Assembly: GCA_932521025.1 (NCBI GenBank)
Contig: OW051470.1
Span: 682,001-746,000 of the forward strand
DNA length: 64,000 bases
Source of the DNA: Oscheius onirici
Lineage: Eukaryota; Nematoda; Chromadorea; Rhabditida; Rhabditidae
Direction: 5' to 3'
A program made the position numbers and the translations under genes. Shown in pieces: positions 41,790 through 52,831 of this stretch (within the stretch, counting starts at the first letter, position 1; each line of letters starts with the position of its first letter). The notes under the pieces were generated by a model. That model saw only the letters and a program-made list of their open reading frames with translations, was not told where the DNA came from and made no database searches.

Positions 41790-43887
41790 ATGGAAGTGGA
41801 ATCAACCGTTTCCGCCAAACCGCACACCGTAGAAATTCCAACCGAAGATCTTCCAATCGACAAAGTTTTCATCTACACAAATCAGTCAGAGGTCAAGCGA
41901 TCTATTAAAGTGCATGTGCCGCAAGGGGAAGTTGAGCTCAGAATCACGGTACTGAGTGAATTTTTAAGAGAATTTCATCTATTTCCAGAATTTCCGAGCC
42001 TTTATGCGCTGCAATAATTGGCGAATTGGCGGAAAGGATCACAAATATGTCCGCGCCTTGCGAATGGAAGGGAATGAAGTTACGTACTTGGATTCAACTG
42101 AGGTTTGTTCAACTTAAAGATATAGCTCGCGAAAAAATACAGTATCTTATTTAGGTGCTGGAAGCTAAAAACAAACTCGACGTACTCAATCCAAAATACC
42201 GGAAACTTTACGATGAACAGCATGTTCTCAAAACGAAAATTGGAGCCTTGGACACTCTGCTCCTGGGATTAACGAAGGAACGGCTAGAGGAGGCAGCTTT
42301 TGAAAGAAAGCAAAATTACTATGCAAAGGAGATGAAAAAGTTGAAGAGTGGTATGTTTTTGAATGAAAAAGTTTAATCAATTCTAGAAATCTTGGATCTG
42401 GACGAAAAAATTGGCAAAGTTTTGAAAGAGATTAATAACGCTTCAACAGAGCTGCAACAGGCTCAAAGTGATGTGTCTTTCCCATTGTGCGTTTTTTTTA
42501 AATTTAGAGATACTAAGAGAGGGACAGAGGGATGTCAGAGACCTATAGGTCTCACCAAAATGACGTTCAAATTTTGGTTCCGCGCGCCAAAACTATTTTT
42601 AATTTTTTACGGGGTTTATCACGGATTTTTACCAGTTTTTTTTGTTACAGTATCGAAGGTTGTACCCATATGTGACAATGGAAGAAAACAATGACAAAAA
42701 GAGAAAAAAAGTGAAAAATAGTTTTGGCACCAAAATTTGAAGGTCATTTTTGCCTATATTTCTTTTTTCAGGACGCTCATTATCTCTCTGGATTCACCTG
42801 GCGGAGATCTAGACCTTTCTCTGACCTATCTCGTTGCTAATGCATCGTGGTCTACCAAATATAACATCTTCGTTGACACGTCCTACAGTACACCTTCGCT
42901 TGAAGTTCAATACTTGGGCGAAATTGACGGAAAACATGGAGATGAGTGGATCAATGCGCCGGTAATACTATCAACTGGTGATCCCAGTTGGTTTATAAAA
43001 TATCCCATATTGACTCCTGCGAGAGTTAAACTGGAACCGAAAAAGTCTGAGACGAAGAGAAAATCTTCTGATTCCTGGTCCGAAATAAATGATGAAAACG
43101 AAGAGACGGCCCCAACTCCTGAGAAAAAGCAGAAGAAAGAACCGAAGTTTGAATTTGTGATAGCCAAACCATTAACTTTTCGCCGTCATTCTGATATTGT
43201 ATTATTGCGCAACGTAAGGTCCCGCTTAAACTTTGAAAAAATCATAATTGCAGGTAGAGATCAGCAGTTTTAAGGCAGAACCTATACTGACCCATCGATG
43301 CGTTCCAAGCCAAAAAGAAGCAGTTTTCCTGACGGCTCAGATTACGAACAATAGTGGTTTGACTCTGCTGCCTGGAAAAGTTTCCGTCTTTTTGAATGGC
43401 TCACTCGCACAGGAATACTCTCTGGGAGAGAGTGTGGAACCTGGAGAGAAGTTCAGAGTTAATCTGGGAGAGGATTCTCTGGTCAAAGTGACCTATCCGG
43501 AGGCTAGACAAACTTCTGTCGAAGGCGGATATCTCAGCTATGAAACTTCGAAAGTGACGGAACAAGAAATTGTGATTAAAAACAACAGAAGTGAGCCGGT
43601 GCAATTGGAACTGAAGGAGGCGGTTCCGAAGAGTGAGGACGGGAGGATCAAGGTGAGCCAGTCTGTGAGAAAAAGAAAATTTCTTTCAGGTCACCCTTCT
43701 CTCCCCTGAACCTCTTAACACCTCTCCACGGCCAACTGACTCGTCTTCTGTCGGAATCTGGCTCTCCGAAGACAATACCCTTGATTGGACAGTCTCCGTC
43801 AATCCAGCAGAAGAAAAGACTCTTCTGGTGAAATATTCCATCCGCTATCCGGTCGGCACAGGCCTTGTCCTCGTTGATTCATCGTAA
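41790..43887 (+). CDS. DUF4140/DUF4139 protein B (F37C4.5-like)
   Basis: Seven exons: 41790-41948, 41989-42102, 42155-42350, 42387-42474, 42772-43213, 43254-43652 and 43690-43887, 531 residues. Order of parts: DUF4140 (DKVFIYTNQSEVKRSIKVHV), coiled coil (LEAKNKLDVLNPKYRKLYDE; LDLDEKIGKVLKEI), DUF4139 (NASWSTKYNIFVDT, YLGEIDGKHGDEW), an acidic insert (DENEETAPTPEKKQKK), then the C-terminal beta-rich part. Intron positions match gene A. Intron 4 has grown by insertion of a palindrome (42553-42752), and its donor is weak: the phase requires a cut before GTCTTT inside gatgtgtct. Exons 6-7 and the intron between them are almost the same DNA as in gene A. Function is unknown. Confidence 0.8.
42553..42752. 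repeat. palindromic insertion in intron 4 of DUF4139 gene B
   Basis: The arms caaaatgacgttcaaatttt and aaaatttgaaggtcattttt are imperfect inverse copies, as are ggttccgcgcgccaaaac and gttttggcacc. The homologous intron of gene A is only 45 bases long and lacks this sequence. Confidence 0.65.
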
Positions 43888-43985
43888 TTTTTACAATTTT
43901 CTGAAATCTACAAACTTTATAACCGTAAACAATGACGAAATGAGAATATTTACACCGGGTGTTCTCGTCAAAAAAGCTCGTCTTT

Positions 43986-44920
43986 TTATGGTTGGAGCAG
44001 CTTTCTTTTTTTTAAATATCGCATAATGTCGCGGATCTTGTAGAAGACGCCACGAGCACAATTAGCCAGGAATTTGTTGTTCGTCCAGCGCCCATAGCAA
44101 TAGATTCGTCTAAAGTATATTTTTTTGTTGAAACTAAAAAATAGCTTACCTGGCGGTTTGTTTGGCCTCATCGACATTTCCCAGCTGTGCTACACTTAGA
44201 GCTTTGTACAGGTAGCATCTGGCTTGAAGCACAGCATTTCCCATGTCGATGGCCATTTTAAGCTGGTGCTGCGTGACGATGCCGGCTCGCTCGGCCTGAA
44301 AATTGGGTGAATTAGCTGCCTAGAAATGGACTTGGCTTCGAGCTAAGCGAAGCGATTCTTCGATCTAACAATAAGGAGTGAAATGATGGCAAAACAAGAT
44401 GTAGAATCGTTTTTACTCTAAATTTCTGTTATAATGCAGATCATAGCCTCTTTATGCTCATTGTTGTCTAAAAAGACAGAAAAAGGAGATTCAAAACGTA
44501 CCCATTTCCGATCGTAGTCGCCCATCGACGAAAAGGCTCCTCCAAACGTGGACAAATTCCAGAGCAGGGCGTCGGCTTCCAGTGTCCGGCGTAAATTGAC
44601 CAGCACGAGCCGTTCCCTGTACTTTTTCCTTTATTTATTTGACAAAAATCCTACCAATATCTGTCAATTGTCTCTCCAGGACAGGTTTCGCATCGGATCG
44701 TCAGGATAATCGCCTAAAAACCGAATACTAGCGACAATTTTAGACAATTCCCACTCACCTTCTCTTCAGCAACTGCCATTTTCTGCCGGATCAGTCGCCA
44801 AATTTCACGATTTTCCCGGGCTAAAAGCTGTAAAAGTGGCCGAAAATGGTCCGGCTGGCAATTCCATCGAATTCTCCGCGTTTCTAGGCTCGAACAGGGC
44901 TCCGATATCCTCGCGAGCAT
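43986..44920 (-). CDS. unrecognised 201-residue protein
   Basis: Five exons join in phase: 44920-44759, 44713-44655, 44616-44502, 44295-44150 and 44109-43986. Visible segments are LLQLLARENREIWRLIRQKM, RYWERLVLVNLRRTLEADAL, LSTFGGAFSSMGDYDRKW, MAIDMGNAVLQARCYLYKAL then SVAQLGNVDEAKQTARRI, and the basic end KIRDIMRYLKKRKLLQP. The fourth exon has TPR-like helix spacing and the whole looks all-helical. I do not recognise the family. The start is uncertain: TATAG immediately precedes ATG 44920, a weak acceptor, and a better acceptor with an ATG lies at 45169 but its exon does not join in frame. It is downstream of the pseudouridine synthase on the same strand (about 600 bases), so co-transcription is possible. 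Confidence 0.65.
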
Positions 44921-45061
44921 CTATATTAACTTTTGCTAAAAAAAAAGCACTACATTTTCGAAGAAAATTGAGTGGAAAGCCTCTTTGTACAAACAAACAA
45001 AAATTAGGAAATAAACTTAATTTGCACAGGAAAAAACTAACTAAATATCTAAAGCAAAGAT

Positions 45062-45169
45062 CTATCTTTTTAAGAATCTGAGCTTCTGAAGGAACCAGGT
45101 GAAATGCGGCGGAAGAGGAGCACGGATGACGATTTCGGGCTTCTGGAGGTTGTCCGAGGGGAGACGCAT
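45062..45169 (-). CDS. possible upstream exon or small ORF
   Basis: TTTTTCAG directly precedes ATG 45169. The frame reads MRLPSDNLQKPEIVIRAPLP then PHFTWFLQKLRFLKR and meets TAG at 45064. It looks coding, but no GT donor gives a phase that joins exon 44920-44759. It could be the true first exon with an unusual splice, or a separate short ORF. Confidence 0.3.
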   Translation of the reverse strand: MRLPSDNLQKPEIVIRAPLPPHFTWFLQKLRFLKR

Positions 45170-45459
45170 CTGAAAAATGAACAGTTTGTGGCAATTTGAG
45201 CTATTTTTCAAGAATTATACTATGCACGTTTCAATAAAAAAAAATTTGTGACTAAAAACGTCTTTTGGAGAGAATTTGAGAAGGAAGCGCAACAGCTCTC
45301 GCAGCTGTGTTGCTGGTTTCGGAAACCGACTTCAAAGGACCGAAAGCCTCGAAACGAAATCGAATGGGTTACGGTAATGGCATGTTTGTGTATTTTTGGA
45401 CGAAACAATAAATCTTTTTCAATTCCATGCCCATTTTCAAGGTTAGTATGATTACTAGT

Positions 45460-45660
45460 GAGCCACAAACTCGACAGTTCACGCTCTAGCAGGGTCTATT
45501 CAGTGTCTACCAACACAAATAAGACCTGAAAAGTTGTCACTATGAGACCCGATGCTGCAAGCAAACAATTGGATACTCAGCCGAATAGAAATATGAGGCC
45601 AAATTCAAATCTGGGCAGAAAAGACTGCCAGTGACTGGGTGAACTGCCGAGTCTGTGGCC
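45460..45660. repeat. composite foldback element, distant copy
   Basis: A forward motif A (gagccacaaactcgacagtt, 45460) and a reverse motif A (gaactgccgagtctgtggcc, to 45660) flank motif B (ttggatactcagcc, about 45571). This is the same architecture as 17697-17973, 28 kb away. Confidence 0.65.
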
Positions 45661-45760
45661 AAACTGAAGTTTAATCTGGCCAACATTTTGCAGCACATTT
45701 TAACGGCCTTTTTCTCTAGTAGTTAATCAGAATATTCAGCTGTGAAAATAGACAAAATTC

Positions 45761-47998
45761 TCAAAGTCCTGCCTGTCGAAGATGTGAGAGCATCGGCAGC
45801 TTTCGTCCCTGCGTTTCTGTCAGCTCCAGTCGGTTCAAGAAAGGTTTTGGAAGCCTAGAAAGAGCTCATTTTCACTTTTTAGCAAAAATCTCACTTAATA
45901 TTTTGTGTGTGATCAGTTCTACCATATTTGTTATCGTCAAAAAGAGCTAATTTGGCCAGACTGAGATGGCAGCGGAGCTGATGAGAGACTTCTGTAAAAT
46001 TGTCACATTTTCAAGCTAAAAGTGAAGAAATAGTACCATTTTTAGTCTCGGCTTCGATGTAACTGATGCCGTCAGTTGAAGCCAGCGGCTTCAAAAGCGT
46101 CGTTCCGTGAGAAATTTTGTTCTGTGTCTGGTTGGTAAAGAGCGGAACTAGCTTGAAATCCGGTTTTCCGCGGTTTCGTGTCAATTTTTGAACGAGCGGA
46201 ATGGTGACGTCGATAGGCTCGTCCAGAATACCCTTGACGAGGCAGCGATGAGTCAAAGTGCCTTTTTTCAGCTGGTCCTGGGCTTCGGTTTGAGCCAGAG
46301 CGCTTCTAAATGGAATTGTTGGGAAAATGGAGAAGGTGGGGTCTAACGTTGCGAAAAGAATGATACCAGACTGACGAGTATCGAGAGAGCGGACGAGATG
46401 AAGACGTTCGACTTTGGGCGCGACTCGGGCCTGAAAATGATGCGTTTAGAGCTATTTTTGACGCAATTTTAATGTCGGACATGACTTTTTGGGTTAAATT
46501 AAATGCTGGAGCAGAAGAATCATATTTTTTGCTGGGTTACAAGATTGTGTCGCCTGGGAACTGCAAACTTCGTTGCATTTGGAGGAGTCAGCTGCCTCCG
46601 TAACTTTCGTTGAGTACTGCGTGTTGAACTTCAGTAATATCTTCTTCAGGCAGTATGTTATTGGACACGACCTGTTCTAGGTCGCGGAACGGTTTCAGTA
46701 CAATCTTAATGAGTGCTTTTTCTGTCTGTTCAATTTTGTAGTAGCAAACCGAATTGTTATTTTGTTCGACCAGATCCGGTCTCTTTTTCGGGGCGATTCA
46801 GTCATTTTTAGAAAGAGACCCGATCTAACAAGAAAACCGCGTAGAACACAGGTCCGGATTTACCATATTTAGGCAAATTACAGGCCCTAAATTGAATCAG
46901 GCTCAATACAAAGGAGTGCTGGAGCAGTTTGAAGTAAGTGCCGGAAAACTAGTCGAAAAAACCGAGTCGGGCAGATTGGATTAGATTGTACATGTTCTGC
47001 TTGTCTCGAGAGAAGAAATAAAAATAACCGTACCTTCAAGACCTGTAGAAGACGATCAAACTGGTTATTATGCTTGTCCGAGCCGGAATATGGCAGTGCA
47101 TAAGGCTTGTCGAAGGCGATCAGATTTGCTAAAAATATGGTATTTCTTCTTCGAAAAGACCTACAGTTTTGAAAAATGATTCTATTGGCCAGATAGTCGA
47201 CGAGTAGGTCTTGACTAAAGTTCCAAACTGCAGGTATAGCAAAACGGATGGCTTGAATAGATGTGGCTGGCTTTTCCTGCAAGATTTTTGATGATAAAAC
47301 TTATGGACAAAAATCTTGCCTTTTCCTCGGAAGTCTCAAACTTCCGTCTCTTGCGTTTATCGTGCCGTTTTGGCTCAGAGGCACTTTTGAGCGATTTTTC
47401 TTGGCCTTTTTGACGTCTTTCGAGATATTTTTGAGCAATGCTAGAGGCATCCTCGACATTTTTCTCCTTCTGGCGACTGATATTGTCGTAGAAGAGCTCG
47501 TGATGACTTTTATCCGTGGAAATTTCCTTAATTTTTTTTGTAAGCTTTTTCCTGTAAAATGACTGAAAAACCTGCTTCAGTTCACTTTTCTGACCGATTT
47601 TCTCATAGAATTCGTCGGAAAAGCGGCGTTTTTCCTTCTCATCGAGACCGGAAAAATATTGCGAGAATTTATCAACAAAATCAGTTTTAGAGTTTCTTGG
47701 CTTTTCTTCTAGCTCATTTTCTTTGCTGGAGCGTTCCTAAAACAAGTTTTTTAAAATAAAACCCTGAGAATTCACCATAATTTCGGGAAAGAAGGCCTCG
47801 TCGAGGTATTTGGAGCCAGCAAGCTGTTTAGGACCATCTTTTGACGATCTGGGAGCTTCTTCGGGCTAAAACAGAGCTTTTGGACAAGGAATAGTGCAAA
47901 TGTACCTGTGAACGCTCCTTATCCGGCTCCGGACTCGTGTAAGACGAAGAAACGTATTCAATTCCGAAGAAATCGTCGCTTGGAGCTCCTTTCGTCAT
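45761..47998 (-). CDS. RluA-family RNA pseudouridine synthase (RPUSD4-like)
   Basis: Nine exons in phase: 47998-47906, 47865-47776, 47736-47320, 47276-47165, 47128-47034, 46430-46348, 46305-46037, 45991-45895 and 45854-45761, giving 449 residues. The first 200 are charged and Lys/Glu-rich. The catalytic region has NLIAFDKPYALPYSGSDKHN (motif I), VERLHLVRSLDTRQSGIILF (motif II, catalytic Asp), LKKGTLTHRCLVKGILDEPI and EVSHQLRCHLSLAK near the end (motif III, the I.HQLR.HL type). The order and spacing match the mitochondrial enzyme RPUSD4, which converts uridine to pseudouridine in mitochondrial 16S rRNA. Mitochondrial location here is inferred from that. Motif II reads RSLD where the family has HRLD. 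The exon 3 donor is GC (AAG|GCAAGA). In C. elegans terms it is probably the single RPUSD4-type gene. Confidence 0.83.
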
Positions 47999-48440
47999 TC
48001 TTTCGACTAAACTTTGTGAATTTACGAGGGGAAAGACAATTATTTTAACAAAAACAAGGTAAAACCAGCTTCGCATTTACGAACAGATGAGATCGGCAAA
48101 AATCAGGAGATTTCACCTTAGTAAGATTATTGAGGTACTTTTAGAGTGTTTTACACATTTTTAACACAAAAATTATCAAGAAAATGATGCGAAAAGGCTA
48201 AATAAACAAGGGAAATGCTCCGAGCCGTTTGAGAAGAAATTCCGCAAAATTGCGTCAGAATTTGTGGAATTTGAAATAGCGCCGCTGTATGAAGTGAAAA
48301 ATTGGCGGCAGCTGGAAAATATTTCACATTCTCTAAGAAATTCGCGTTGTTCTGTGTCTGTAAATCTAACCTCGTACTTTTTCTCTTCCCACCTTCAAAA
48401 ACTGGAAAGATACATAAAATTTATTGCCGATACAAGAAAA

Positions 48441-51380
48441 TTAATGAGATTCCAAGAAGGATAGAGCCTGATCGCTTGGATGTTCGATGGAGTACTTGAC
48501 AACGAGGTCTAGGACTTGACCATCGTGCATTTGGACGGTCCATTCGAGGTTGTTGGCCTTGGTCAAGCGGACGCCTTGTTGCTCATTGGCATCCATCCAG
48601 GCTACATGAGTCGGCTCCTTGTCCAGAGCTACGTAGTTCACTGGGTGGAGGAGACGGACCTGCAAAGAGTGAAGTTGACAGTGACTCTTACCTTAATCTT
48701 GTCCTCCACAGATCTCGGAATCTGTTCCTTCACAGTCAGAACAATGGCACTCTTTCTAGTATTTCTGATGGTGATTTCCTGTTCCGTATTGACCAGGGAC
48801 CACTTCGAAATCATTCCGCTCTAAAAAAAAGCATTTCCCGTCAAAAAACTGATGGTACCCTTTCATGATAAGTCTTCGCCGGCTTGTAGACGACCCTAAT
48901 TCCTGGATCGACTCCAAGAGAACAGGTAAACTTTTCACCGGGAGAGACAGATTTCAGTTCGACCTTGTTGACGAAAGAATTGTTCAAAAAGACTGAGGCT
49001 TCGCCTCGGAGAAGAGGGAAAGGACTGTCGTTCATCATTGAAGCGGCCAAGAAGACGGATGAGGATTTTCTTGGGACACATTCGTGAGAAAGTTGCGGAA
49101 CCATGCTGATCATGCCGATGGTTACCTGAAAAGATAGAAAAATGTTGAGCCGGTCTGATTCAATTTTAGGATAAGGCCTGCAGTAACCTGACTACAATAT
49201 CAGGGCAAAAATTACAGTACAACTCCCTTAGCCAGACTAGACGGGGATTGGTTAAAAATTTGGTCATGACCGTCTCCGGAAGAATGGAAAAAATTTCGAA
49301 TTGTCGCGGAAAGATCCGCTTTGGAACACGACGAAAATTTAGGATAAGAGCCAAGACTACAGTAAGCTGGCCACAATTTCTAGCAAACGGGTTACTGTAA
49401 GCTGCACTTATCCTAAAACTTGCTCAATCTGTTCCAGCATGGTTCAATTTTGGCCAGGTCTCTTTCCCTTTCTAAGATAGGAGCGGATCAGTTCGGTTCC
49501 GGTTAAATTTAGGATAAGCGTACAGTAACCTCACCTTGTGCAGATCTCCTCCACTCGGAACAACCCCCGGTCGACTGATCGTAAACTCCGTACTTAAGAC
49601 CTGATCCTTGACATCTCTGGCCACAGCATGTTCAAACTTTTTCATTGAGGCCGAGCTGACAGAGTCTACTTCCTGAATTTCTTGTACTCCTCGCTTATTT
49701 CGGGCGAATGTTGTAGCTCTTGCTATTTCATTGACGAGAAGCGTTGGAGGAGGAGCCGTTAGAAACTTGACTTCTAGAGTTCCCAGCTCCGGAATATTGC
49801 CTCCGAGACTGGGTTGGGAGGTCGAGAGAGTGATTGGGACTTCCAGCCAGTCTTCTCCAGTCGATTGACTGATCTGGCCGAAGTAGGTCATTCTCATCAT
49901 GGGACCGGAAGAGTACGTGTCCACACGGATATCATAGGTCGGGAACCAGCTGGCCTTCAGAACCTGATAGGTCAGATACAGTTGGATCTTTCCATCGTGC
50001 TTGGATTCCAGAGCGATGACGAAGGTTCTGAAATGGGAGCTGTCAATGACTCTGTCCCTCTGTCCCTCTGTCCCTCTGTCCCTCTGTCCCTCTGTCCTTC
50101 TGTCAGTCTGTCAGTCTGTCAGTCTGTCAGTCTGTCTCTCACTCACGTTGCATACTGGTAGTTCAACTCGCTCTTGGTAGCTTTTCTGAACTCCAGCTCC
50201 AGTTTGTTCAGTTCTTTCTCAGCCTGTACCAGACTCTCTTCAACTTCGAAAAGAGCTAAACAAAATGAAAGGATCCCAACGTTTTCTCACTTTCTCTGAC
50301 AATTTCCGTCTCCGAATCGTGGAAAGTGAAAAGTTTCTCGATATTGTTCACAGCAGAGTCTGATTCAAGCTTGGAACCTAGCTGAGAAATTAGGTTTTCC
50401 AAAGCAACTTCCTTCTTCTTCAAGGCACTGTGTCTTCCCTTCATTTTGGCCACCTCTTTTCGCTGGGCATCACGACGGCCTCGGATTTCGGCTACCTGTA
50501 AGACGAGGATTGAAATGCCTAGACGAAAATAAGCACCTTTGGTGAGTCTTTCTCCTGTTCCATTACCGGCTGATTGACTGTCTGTACTTCGTGAATGAGA
50601 ACATCTCCTAGTCCATCTACTCGAATAGAGTCCTTGACCAGGCAGTTGGTCACATTCTGAAAGTTCGTGGCTTTCTTTTTTCTTTGAAGTGTTACTGCGA
50701 TGTTCGCTTCAGAGCCCCCAATGTATTGTCTACTATCTCCAAAAAGAACCTATTTGCCCACAGAAATAGAATTCTAGAAGTTCTAATCTGCTTCACGCTA
50801 ATGCAGACAGAAGGTTTACTGAGACAATAATAGACAAGGGAATATAGACTGCTGAAGAATTTCTTCCTGTTCTAGCTGGCAAGAAGGCAGGCAAAGCAGT
50901 CAGACTAACAATCTGGTCAGATGACCGTTTTTAGCACCTTTCTCGTACCAAAATGGCTGCCACCCGAAGTGTTTTCAGAACTTTCCAGCTCCTAGACACT
51001 ATCACAAATCTGATAGCGACTACATATCGAAATTTTGTAAAGAATCCAGCTACCACTACCGTTTTACGAAATAACTCTCTTTTTCAGGTTTCCAAGACCG
51101 GTTGTGGTTTGGCACTCGTATGCTACAAGTTATAACGTTGTCAGGCACATGGTGACAACAACAAAAAGTTGGAAAAGTTCTACTTCTGACCTCGTTAAAA
51201 GTAAATTAAAAACTTACTCACCTTGATATGAATCTCATTGATTCCCGCCTGAATGTCAGTCTTGACAATTCTCACAACTTCAGCCCTGTCATTGTAGACA
51301 ACAACCTTGTGAATCTGCTGCTCTCGGCATTCGACCCCGACCACATTTGGCTTAGCGACGGTCTTGGGAGCCTGTGTCAT
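48441..51380 (-). CDS. DUF4140/DUF4139 protein C (F37C4.5-like, canonical)
   Basis: Eight exons: 51380-51222, 50656-50537, 50495-50291, 50255-50147, 50027-49535, 49125-48859, 48820-48692 and 48659-48441, giving 566 residues. DUF4140 is QQIHKVVVYNDRAEVVRIVK, then NVTNCLVKDSIRVDGLGDVL. Exons 3-4 form a coiled coil (AQRKEVAKMKGRHSALKKKE; VQAEKELNKLELEFRKA). The DUF4139 core is intact: LKASWFPTYDIRVDT, MTYFGQISQSTGEDWLEVPI and TLSTSQPS. The end resembles genes A and B (LLRGEASVFLNNSFVNKVEL). It keeps the TGEDW motif that genes A and B have lost, so it is the best candidate for the ancestral copy. Biochemical function of the family is unknown; the name F37C4.5 is from memory of the C. elegans relative. 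Intron 5 holds TTTAGGATAAG repeats. Confidence 0.85.
49164..49520. repeat. TTTAGGATAAG elements in DUF4139-C intron 5
   Basis: Starts TTTTAGGATAAGG (49164), AAATTTAGGATAAGAG (49337) and AAATTTAGGATAAGCG (49506) and an end CTTATCCTAAAA (49408) are visible, with interspersed acagtaacc. At least one complete element spans 49337-49420. Confidence 0.55.
50040..50145. repeat. tandem ctctgtccct / cagtctgt simple repeat
   Basis: Five or more units of ctctgtccct are followed by five of cagtctgt, in intron 4 of DUF4139-C. Both arrays are near perfect, so length polymorphism is likely. Confidence 0.85.
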
Positions 51381-52110
51381 AGCTAAAACCTTCTTTCTTT
51401 ATTTGGAAATTCAAAAAAAAGGCGACAGAGTTGTTGCGAGTTGATAGACCGGCTGGGATATTTGCCCACTCTGGCAACAGATAAGAAGATACGTGGGTCA
51501 GCAAATAGTGTCTCCAAAAGGACAAAATTCTACTTTTTTCAAGGTATATTCGATCTTTTGCTTACAGATAAAGAAAATTGAGAAAATTCCACGTTGGAAG
51601 CTTTCAAAACTGTCTGAACTAGGGGGAATGACTAGATTTCCCCTTGTCCCACGTCTCCTTATCAGAGCTGTCTCTCGTTCTCTCTTTGCTGACCACAAAT
51701 GTCGCTGAATCAGAGCTAGAATGATGGAATATGGAGATGGAAAGAGTTTCAAAAGAACTGGAAGAGTGCTGGACAGTCATTCAGTGACTAGATGGTTTTG
51801 GAAGGGAGAACCATTCAAAATGATAGAATTTTTTTTTCTTAGGCTTGCGTACATTTCGTTACGCAAATATGCGTACTAAAATTTGAGGGTGTAAATTTGA
51901 ATTAAATAGCTCACTCGTACGCAATTTCTCGTTAATTACCACCGTTAGTTAAAAATTGACTTTGAGAAGATTTTTTGCAAAAAACGGAAAATATACAGTA
52001 ATTATCAGGCTTTTAGAAGAGATCTTGTCTTCTCCTGTCTTTAAAAAGTTCAGACGAGTCAGAGTAACAACTTGTCTACAGTCGAAGCCATTCACTCGAC
52101 AGGCTACCGT
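51381..52110. other. intergenic between DUF4139-C and the zinc-finger genes
   Basis: No exon is recognised. 51843-51935 contains a gttacgcaaatatgcgtac / cgtacgcaatttctcg inverted repeat. Its gacgagaaattgcgtac core recurs at about 18480 and 31628. Confidence 0.45.
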
Positions 52111-52665
52111 ATGGACAAGGTGGTGGACATCTCTCCGGAACAAGCGATGGAAATTGACGAGAAGGATATTGGTTTTGAAGGTGAGTGGTAGAATAAAGAC
52201 AAAACCTGACTGTTTTTTTTAGGTCTCGTCCGGCCCATGTCTAGCTGCCCCTTGGTCGCCTTTCCCGTCCCGAACAGTGGCCACTACGACTTTGCTGATA
52301 CCGGCCACGGTCCTATTCTTCACAAGCAGACGAAGGGAACCCACGAACAGTGGCATCAGGAAGACGACAAGAAGAGATTCGAGTGCAAGACGTGTGGGAA
52401 GATGATCCTCGGTCCCAGGAGCAGCCTGACTTCCCATGCCAATAGGCGACACTTGAAGATCCCTCTCTACGAATGCAGCGGCTGTGGCAAGCGTCGGCTC
52501 AATGTTTCAAAAACGGAGGCTACAATACACGCAAAGTTTTACCATCATGGTGCCGAGAGCCTAATCATTAGTCACAGGGTCAAAGTCAGGAAACAGCTCG
52601 AGGATGCGACCGATGCTTGTTTCCCGGAGAGCAAAAAAGGTAAGGGACAGGGACAGGGACAGTGA
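52111..52665 (+). CDS. zinc-finger protein, short paralogue
   Basis: Exon 1 (52111-52180) starts MDKVVDISPEQAMEIDEKDI. Exon 2 starts at 52223 after TTTTTTTAG. The protein contains a C2H2-like finger, FECKTCGKMILGPRSSLTSH then ANRRH, followed by a second Cys pair in LYECSGCGKRR and a histidine-rich stretch HAKFYHHG. Exon 2 either ends at 52639 before GTAAGG or reads on to TGA at 52663-52665 (KKGKGQGQGQ). It is clearly a partial duplicate of the finger exon of the next gene (54166-54651). If spliced at 52639, its phase fits the last exon of the next gene (54717), so it could also be an alternative 5' part of one transcription unit. A DNA- or RNA-binding role is inference. Confidence 0.55.
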
Positions 52666-52831
52666 ATAGAACTCCTTCATTTCCCTCCAAAATATCATAA
52701 TTCTTTGAAAAGCACAAAAAAAGTTACAGTATGAAATAGGTTTTTATGCAAAAACGACGAAATTGAAAACAAGCGAAAGTCATTAGAGATCTTTAGGACT
52801 TCAAGAAAACAACGCGCCTCATTCTACCAAC

